This document shows, one piece after another, positions 9,231 through 16,176 of a stretch of DNA of 16,176 bases. The notes beneath the pieces were generated by a model, which worked only from the letters and a program-made list of their open reading frames with translations, was not told the DNA's origin and searched no databases. Every line of letters begins with the position of its first letter. The first letter of the stretch is position 1. Location: assembly GCA_900617975.1 (NCBI GenBank), contig UZAE01000981.1, positions 1-16,176 of the forward strand, written 5' to 3'. A program made the translations under genes and the position numbers. Origin of the DNA: Rodentolepis nana. Taxonomy: Eukaryota; Platyhelminthes; Cestoda; Cyclophyllidea; Hymenolepididae.

Positions 9231-9246
9231 TCAATATTAAGGGCAT
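9231..9246 (+). repeat. Right target-site duplication of SINE copy 1
   Basis: Exact repeat of 8886-8901. Both ends are intact, which suggests a fairly recent insertion. Confidence 0.9.
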
Positions 9247-11113
9247 TACATATGCCTTGAATAGGGCAGTAAATAATAACCGCACCTGATGCTTCAGATA
9301 AATGCATTAAAACAAAGATTTGGTAGTCTTTAAATATCCTTTTGCATCCAACTATTCGCAACGTCAAAATAATAAGCATGTCCATAATGTTTGTAAATCG
9401 GTTATTTGAAAACTAAAACAATGGTGTTTCTGTAGAGATACAGAAGTTTAGATGGACGACAAAGCCATCAAACTTCTAGACCCTATTAAGGAGTTCCAAG
9501 TGATATAATTAAGTGAAAAATGAGAAACGTTAAACAACTACATCATTTTATTTTAACGTAGGGCATCACATCGCAATCTTTACCCTATTAAAATGCATTC
9601 TCGCCTGATCTTCGGAGTAGTACCCAGTACTCCAGTAAACTCGGGTTTATTTAGACGCCTCTTTCGTAACGTAAACATCTAGAAGATAGTCAGCACTCAT
9701 TTACTTCCCCCTGTGAATTTATAAATTATTTTGATTAATTTAGGCACTTGATTGGTGCATACTGTGAAGTTAAGAAAGCATGCTAAAATTAAAAGACCGA
9801 ATTGGAGGGCATGCAATAAATTTAAAACTAAATGCGGCATATTTATCCAACCCCCCTTTAAAATACACTTAAAAGTGCTATTGGGTTGGCAGTTAAAGTC
9901 AACGAAGCACAGCTTCTATAAACAAATTTTAAATGGGGGTTAATCCCCTATAGAATCATTATAATTGTGACGCCTAATTTTTATTTCGAAAAAAAAGGAA
10001 AAACTAACATTTCATTCACACTCCATTTAAGGTGGCACATTTTTTGACCAATCCAGGAATAGCAAAGAGTACGCGGGCAAAAGTGGAAACAGCATTCATT
10101 GTGGTTATAAACTGCCTAATTTCCTTAAGAAATTTGCTATAAATGGGTGGAACTTCAAACCTTTCATCATTTCAAAATAACAAAATAACTTGATGAAAGT
10201 ATACAATTTCATCAGTAAATTAAATGGAAATTTCTCTATTTTAGTTGGGATTACCCAAAAAAATATCGCAATATTATGGCATTAGTAATGTGGAATATCT
10301 TAACTTCCTTCAATTTTTGAAAGCACCTGAAACCCAAAAGGATCCTTCAATGACGTTAGGTAGAGGAGCTCATAGGGAGAAAGAGCGCGTCAACCCTTTT
10401 TCTTTACTTGGTTTGCTTAGTGTGGTAATGGCTACACCGTTTCATGAGTATAATGTAGAATTTGAAAACAAATTCAGTCGATTGATGATTGATTTGGAAT
10501 TACTTTAGAATAGGTGGTGTGAGAAGAACTTAAAGTAAGCTGACATCGGTGTTATTAGATCCTTTCTATAGTAAAGTAATAAAAATAACAAATGGTTAAG
10601 ATTGTTGTTGGTTCAGAAATAGAACCTAAAAGGCTTGATTCGTATTCACTGAAAGCTATATATATGCATATATTTTCCCAAAATAGCTACATTTTACGAA
10701 ACATTCCAATCAAACATCAGCGAATACAGAACAAATTTAGATTAAAATCGCTTCAATTTTACTAAAGTTAAGTAATTAAAGGCAATCGACTATTTTTATT
10801 CTGAAATATTGCTGCAAGACATCATCAATAAGAGATTTATAGTTTATGAGTCGGCCTTTTACCATTAAGAAACACCATTTAACTAATTTTTTTCAAATTG
10901 TATGACCTATTTAAAGAATGAACGAGCTTTATAGAGTTCATTCAGTTCTAGCGTTAATGTTAAAGCGTATTGGAATTTGAAATAATTGCAAAAGGAGATC
11001 ATATATCTTAAAGGAAGCTCTTTTAATCATTTTAGGATATTCTAACACTATTTTCTATTTTGTATATCAGTTTCTACTTAGTTGAAATTTAGTAGTACGC
11101 CATTTTAACTTAC
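9247..11113. other. 5' part of the A-B intron
   Basis: No exon could be supported. A plus-strand frame of 87 codons (10245-10508) begins at TTG after an acceptor-like TTCTCTATTTTAG, and a 27-codon minus-strand frame starts at 10099. Both are within chance expectation for this composition. No mobile element was recognised. Confidence 0.45.
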
Positions 11114-11470
11114 TTTTGAGCTGCATGGACATTCCAGCATTTTTAATTTCCTTTAGAAAGATTCTCTCCTCTCCTGAGGGGATACACATTGATCGGCATT
11201 CGCGATTTGATCTTCCATGAGAAAACCCACTATCTGGATATATTCCATTAACACCATTAGCTTGATCACTCAGACTACTTCGTCTACGTCCTATCACGGT
11301 ATCATCCATGAAGAGACTACGCAGATTTTCACCAACTGGCGATGTTGCATTCGGTGGCACAGGCGTTTCAGCTGATCCGTCAACTTTGGATATTTCTACT
11401 GAATTCCTATTTTTGTTCTTAGATAATCTCCAGAATGGCTTTTTCTTAGTTGCTTTGGCGTCCGTATTGG
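11114..11470 (-). CDS. Internal coding exon A of the minus-strand gene (118 codons)
   Basis: The acceptor is TATATTTAATAG before 11470 and the donor is CTCAAAA|GTAAGT, with the intron starting at 11113. It enters and leaves in phase 1, and the leftover A joins exon B's CT to give Thr. The peptide starts NTDAKATKKKPFWRLSKNKN, a basic segment. A disordered Ser/Pro/Asn middle follows, with a PKA-like GRRRSSLSD site near residue 60. It ends in a more ordered GEERIFLKEIKNAGMSMQLK that runs into exon B. No known domain is recognised. Because it enters in phase 1, at least one more coding exon must lie upstream, either in 11471-16176 or beyond the window. Confidence 0.8.
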
Positions 11471-12180
11471 CTATTAAATATAAAATTGTAGGATAAAGAA
11501 CCCCAAAAGCAATTAATGGCTTGAATAAATACGGAATATTTAAATAAAATTGCCTCAATTATTCATTTTCTTAAAAATATCTTAACATGCTTAAGATTTA
11601 ATTCCTTTAGACGAGAGTGATGTATATGAAATGATTAAAAAAATTAAAGTTCAAAAGTTTTTATTTAATTTTTTCCAAAAAAGAGGTTCTAAGATGAAGC
11701 ATAATTTTTTGCTTCCAAATATCATATGCTTTTTAGATTTAAATGAGAAGGTTTGTATGGACTTAATATTTACCTTATATCAATATCTATTATTTTTTCA
11801 TTTTGTGATTAATAGCATCGGACCGTTTTCAGATTTATTTTAATATATAATTTAATAGGGAAGTTTGAATTTTGGAACTTAAGCTTTTGAAAAAGAAAAC
11901 TTTTAAAATTCTGAATCCACAAATAAAAGGAAGCAAGATTTCTTGTTTCCCTGACGTGTTAGTCCAATGCCCTATTGATCGTCACACACTGCCAAATTTT
12001 GGGTTTTCTGTTGATCAATTTAAGTTGGTTTTTTTTATATACAGATTTCAAGTATAACATTACGGTTGGCAGTGAAAAACTCATTTTAAGGTGTTAAAGT
12101 CAGCCATATTTGGTGCTTAAAATAAGATGGGCAAATACTTGTATAGATCTTTATTTTGTGTAGTTTAGTTAAGAAGGTGA
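11471..12180. other. AT-rich stretch upstream of exon A
   Basis: Very AT-rich with long A and T runs. Open frames at 11631-11843 and 11872-12057 are Phe/Leu/Lys/Ile-rich, as expected of AT-driven noise. Nothing supported; probably intron. Confidence 0.5.
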
Positions 12181-12460
12181 TCCATTGCAGTAGAAAAGCA
12201 GCAAAATTCATTGGGCATACTTTGTTTTCTTTCACTGGAGGAGGGAAGTGATTCATCAGCTGCTAAGGCGCTTCAATCAGCACACACACACACACCTCCA
12301 AATACGTGGATTTTGGGAGGCCCAACAGCTGAAATGACAAGCGTCTCCACTCGCAGTAAGAAAAATGTTGGACAACAAGTTAGGTAGTAATGAAATTCTA
12401 ACAAATGCCGAATCATTCGGGATTTATTTTCCATTCAATCATTTGGATAATGCAGCAATT
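12181..12460. other. G+C-richer island with long open frames, unresolved
   Basis: On the plus strand one frame is open from 12181 to TAG at 12385-12387 and passes a good donor, CTCGCA|GTAAGA (intron from about 12357). It reads LGILCFLSLEEGSDSSAAKA. A second plus frame runs 12194-12460 with a single TGA (12335-12337), reading HWRREVIHQLLRRFNQ. On the minus strand a 33-base segment (12328-12296) between TCATTTCAG and GGAG|GTGTGT would splice in phase 1 to exon A, reading VGPPKIHVFG. A CA repeat (12281-12295) lies inside. Only one of these, or none, can be right. This may be an exon or an old mobile-element fragment. Confidence 0.35.
12281..12295 (+). repeat. Short (CA)n microsatellite
   Basis: Seven and a half CA units. 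On the minus strand the GT units follow directly after a possible exon end at 12296. Confidence 0.85.
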
Positions 12461-12463
12461 TAA

Positions 12464-14937
12464 TCTCCCATGATATAAACCCACTCAAAAACCACTTTGT
12501 GGCAAGAAAGATTCCTTACAGTCAAATCTAAAAAGGAAATAATTAGCCCCTAAATAGGGTTTATTATAATGAGCATTCTTTATTTGGGTAGAGAAAAGGC
12601 TCTATAAAGGATGGTTTTTAATATTAACTTGGACTTATAACAAGGCTTTTAAATTGTTAACTTAATTAAGAATAAGACTTTACGGAGATCTGCTGGCTAA
12701 AAATTTTAGTAAGATCACTTCTACCATCTTAAGACTGAAAGCAACCGAATATCTATTAAGAACACATTGGCCTACCCAACCATTGGACAAAAATTTGAGA
12801 ACTAACTCGTTCGATTAAAAAATGTCCTCCAACAGAACGATTCGTGAAAGTTTTTTTCGAAGATACATTAAAAACAAGTTTATAAAGATAATTTTTATCT
12901 TGACGTTTGATCTTAGTATCTCCCTAAACCTTCCCTCTGATATTTTGCCAGACTTTCTATTAATCTTGATCTTATATTGATTTTAGTTCTTTAATTAATT
13001 ATCGATATGAAGAAAAGCATTTTTTATTAATAACAGAAGTTTTACGCTTTGATTTTAGGCAACAATGGTTTTGATCGGTGAGATGGCACTTTAAAAAATA
13101 ATTTACTACAGCGTAATCATATAAAAAAATCGATATTTTAGATGAATGAAACGAAAACTCAAATTATAAAATTTAGATATTTGTAATTGGCTTCAAAATT
13201 TTTAACCGATTGCAAAAGTATAATCATAAATTTTTTGAATTTGTTCAATTTCGAGCTTACCTAACATTTGGCTTAAATGAAATATTTCAGTTGATTTTAT
13301 AACGTTAGACGAGACAAAATTGCTAATTTATTACCTTCTAGGTCGTTATTTCTTAGCACACTAAATTCGAACTAGAATTTCAAAAATTATTTCATTTACT
13401 TTTCGCATCACTGATTTTATATATAATTCAAAGTTCGAAAGTAAGCCGATTATAAATAGATCATTAGTTCCATTGATGGAATAGATGTTTAAGCCAACTG
13501 CTTCAAAATCGATTCTGATTTAAAATTGACGCAAAATAAGTCAATCTATGTGAAAGTTAACAGAGATTATTCAAGCTTTCCTAGTATATTGCAATATTTT
13601 TTAATTCTATAATTGATATAAAGCTGTTTATCGTTTTACCAGCAGGAGGATCAATTAATATTATTCCCCAAAACTGGAAAAGTTAGAGTAGTTTAAGTTG
13701 AAGGAACAAAAAAAATTCTATAAAAAAAATTTTCGAAATTTTTTTCTTCCATATTTTCATAGTTTAACTATTCAAGAATATGTCTACGAGAGAATTTTCC
13801 AAAATTCAAATTAGTTTCGGAGATATAAGTATTTTGCTGAGCAGACAACCAAATCGGTTGGGTTGCAAACAATCGAACAAAAGACATAATGAGTTCTCCA
13901 ACTACCTGAATCTATATCTCTTAGTAAGCCCTTTTGCTCCGTTATATTTATCTATATATATAAATATATATATATAACAGAATTTTAAACTTTTCTATGT
14001 TTTTATTTTTTGTATGATTCTGTGGTGAATAAATAATGTATATAAAATTGTTTTTTACAGCACTTCATAAATGACTTTAAATTTATGTCTCTAGACCAGA
14101 ATACCCCCTTAAGGTTTTCAATATAGTTAAGTGGTTGACAAACGGGTCATCATTTATTTAAATAACAATTTCTGCTAAAAATCATCAGAACGTTAAAAAT
14201 AGAATAGATCACTATTTTGGGGGTAATTTAAATAGATATTACTGTATTATTTACATTCTTCTTCACAAATTTTTATGCATGATTTCATATAATTTATTAA
14301 TAATAATAGGAATCGATTAGTCGATCACCCTTCTCTGCCTGACACTCCCCCTCCCTTAAAAATGATTTGTTTTGCCAGGTGTTTATTTAATTATTCTACA
14401 TATTCCAAACGTAATTTGCCAAAATTGACAATTAATGTTTAAAGTTTATTAAAGGCCAATCCTTTCCTTCCACAAAACTTGAAGGAGGAAAGAAATTAAT
14501 TGTCATTCTGCCGTCTGTAATGTTTGAACCAAAATTATTTTTATAAAGGGCATTATTAGCGATTAAATAGAAGCAAGTAGATAAAATAAAGTATTGAAAG
14601 CAAAGAAGTTTTTCCTTTTTTTGAAATTACTCAAACAAGGTTGCGTTCTTTTTATTTTATTCAGTATTTGCAGACTGCCTTTCCTTATATTAAAGTAAAC
14701 ATTCGGTTTCTATAAGGGTAAAAAATTGTTTGCAAAAGAAATAGTTAATCAAGCGTGTTTGGCTCTTCCCTTTGTATTGAGAATTCTATTTGTTTACTCT
14801 ACTGAGGAATTGGTCGTTTATATATTTTCGCCATCAAAATAAGCAAGAAATAAAATATGTAATGGTTATAGTTGTTCATGATTATTCAATTTTAAGGAAT
14901 GAAGCTTGGGCAAATAAATAACTATGACAAATGCCAC
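12464..14937. other. AT-rich gene-free stretch
   Basis: No exon, RNA gene or mobile element was recognised. Contains a TA-rich microsatellite (13952-13977). Likely intron or intergenic sequence. Confidence 0.5.
13952..13977 (+). repeat. Interrupted (TA)n microsatellite
   Basis: Alternating T and A with one AAA interruption. Low complexity. Confidence 0.8.
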
Positions 14938-14992
14938 CTCATGTCAAAAATCTCTCTACGACTTCTGCAAGTTTGGCCTCTTTTCCATTCAA
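14938..14992 (-). other. Exon-like segment, minus strand (weak)
   Basis: A good acceptor (ATATTTACATTCAG) precedes 14992 and a moderate donor ATGAG|GTGGCA follows 14938. The 55 bases are richer in G+C than the surroundings. One frame reads LNGKEAKLAEVVERFLT but meets TGA just before the donor. Another (phase 1 in, phase 2 out) reads EWKRGQTCRSRREIFDM. It could be an upstream exon of the minus-strand gene, but its exit phase does not match exon A directly, so another exon would have to lie between. Confidence 0.25.
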
Positions 14993-15791
14993 CTGAATGT
15001 AAATATTTTAATCTGTGCACTATTTTTCACGAAAAAGTTTGAATTTTTCCGACGAATGAAAGAATAGTCAACAATGTATGGAACATATGCAGCGCATCTA
15101 TAACAAAATGATAATAGAAGGAGAACTGGGTAAGTGACATTCAATTAATCGCCTTTAAATGCATTTAAGTTTGTAACAGGTCAATTATACTTTAAAGATT
15201 ATTTTATTTTTATAAAAAGCACAATGTGACCTCAGATTGTGGGGTCAGTAACGAAAACGAATACGATATTTATTGATCCGTTTAACTTTCAGTTAAATGC
15301 CAAGTACGAATGTACTAGTTAATTGGTTTATTTTAAATTGATACAAAAATATTGCATCCTATCGACATGATCTTATCAAATTTTCTCCTTGAAATGAATA
15401 AATAAAAAACTGTCCAAACATTTGACTTAATCTACTTGAATCTTCAAAGGCAAGAAAGATTTTAAGGTCTTCAATAGAAATTCCACAAACAAGTGAAAGC
15501 TTTACCACATACACTCATTTAAAGGTATCATTATAACTTTAAATATCTTCACAAGCGCAATTCATTTTACTTTTAAATTGCAAATAGTCACCTTTGAATT
15601 AAGTGAGTTTGAATATATCTAGCGAATGCTTCATTAATACTACGAACACTTATAAAACGAATAGACTATTTGTGACATATTTGAGCAAGTTTAAAATTTA
15701 TTTATGGGTAGTGACTATGCTACTAGCAATTAAGAAACAAGCTGTACACAGTTCTTCTTACTTTTGCTTGAATTCAATGTTATTTATCGGG
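14993..15791. other. AT-rich stretch without recognised features
   Basis: Only short AT-driven frames are present (for example 15603-15803). Nothing supported. Confidence 0.5.
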
Positions 15792-15805
15792 ATATTAATC
15801 TAATA
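15792..15805 (+). repeat. Left target-site duplication of SINE copy 2
   Basis: ATATTAATCTAATA here is repeated exactly at 16130-16143. Confidence 0.9.
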
Positions 15806-16129
15806 GGAGTGTACGATAGACTTACCTCCACGTGATGCATCCTGGGCAACATATACTCATACGGCTAAAATGTCAATTAACCGGCAGTTGACTTCTCACT
15901 TCAAACTACCGTGGCCTGTCTGCTTGTCATATTTGACCCCTTCCACAGTAATCATCTTACCTTCTTCTCAACTTTTGTGTCTGTCTGCCTCTTTTACATC
16001 TGTGAATCGCTCTTCTGTTCCCCACCCATCGACTTTCTTCTACTTTGATGAACCTTCCCTCTGTGAAGCCCGAAGTCAACTAAATGGCTAATGATAGCTA
16101 TCAAAACGCCTGCCATTTGAAATAAATAA
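15806..16129 (+). mobile_element. SINE-like retroposon, copy 2 (324 bp), LINE-tailed
   Basis: Same family as 8902-9230: shared head block GATAGACTTACCTCCAC (15815-15831), a shared ATACTCATACGGC block, a C/T-rich middle, and the LINE-type tail (16065-16129). Flanked by a perfect 14-base duplication. The middle lacks the expanded C runs of copy 1. A 73-codon frame inside it (15870-16091) is shifted relative to copy 1 by indels and is not a gene. Confidence 0.85.
16065..16129 (+). repeat. LINE-derived 3' tail of SINE copy 2
   Basis: The closest match to the LINE tail. GAAG..GAAGTCAA, GGCTAATGATA, TATCA and GCCTGCCATTTGAAATAAAT are all shared. It contains a perfect 12-base palindrome TGATAGCTATCA (16092-16103). 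Confidence 0.88.
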
Positions 16130-16143
16130 ATATTAATCTAATA
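16130..16143 (+). repeat. Right target-site duplication of SINE copy 2
   Basis: Exact repeat of 15792-15805. Confidence 0.9.
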
Positions 16144-16176
16144 CGAAACATAATAGATGCACTACGATTTAAAATA

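Noticed and set aside
10016..10099. Minus-strand 27-codon frame MNAVSTFARVLFAIPGL...
   Set aside because: Protein-like wording but short, with no good splice donor and no family recognised.
10245..10508. Plus-strand frame of 87 codons after an acceptor-like TTCTCTATTTTAG
   Set aside because: Starts at TTG, no partner exon or recognised protein. A few frames of this length are expected by chance in 16 kb of this composition.
15870..16091. Open frame of 73 codons within SINE copy 2
   Set aside because: Same reason: out of frame with copy 1, repeat sequence only.

Overview
The window is AT-rich animal nuclear DNA (roughly one third G+C by eye). It has long introns, GT-AG exon borders, many mononucleotide runs and retroposons with target-site duplications. 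The LINE protein at the left edge is of the RNase H-bearing type common in arthropods, and its wording reminds me of spider elements. I would guess an arachnid, as an inference and not a proof. I see no bacterial gene organisation, tRNA, rRNA or CRISPR.

Layout. Bases 1-589 hold the 3' end of a non-LTR retrotransposon (RNase H C-terminus, zinc knuckle, 3' UTR), broken by one in-frame stop. From about 970 to at least 11470 the minus strand carries an unrecognised multi-exon gene. Its exons, in transcription order, are A 11470-11114, B 6645-6444, C 6159-6111, optional D 5777-5721, E 4156-3721 and F 1907-1570 (TAA). They were found by reading frames against splice sites, and the phases agree at every join: A>B phase 1, B>C phase 2, C>E or C>D>E phase 0, E>F phase 1. 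The joined product is a soluble-looking protein of about 470-490 residues, with Ser/Thr/Gln/Pro-rich stretches and no domain I recognise. Its 5' end lies beyond exon A and was not found with certainty.

Inside the large A-B intron lies a G+C-rich island (about 7619-7860) with three consensus NF-Y (CCAAT) boxes and a strong minus-strand splice donor. It may be an internal promoter with an alternative first exon. Two SINE-like insertions (8902-9230 and 15806-16129), each with a perfect target-site duplication, share their last 55-65 bases with the 3' tail of the LINE at the left edge. This is the arrangement expected of a SINE mobilised by that LINE's reverse transcriptase. Both SINE copies lie antisense to the gene and carry a consensus 5' splice site on the antisense strand.

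The right third (11471-15790) is mostly featureless AT-rich sequence. It contains one G+C-rich patch with long open frames (12181-12460) and one short exon-like segment (14938-14992), neither resolved.
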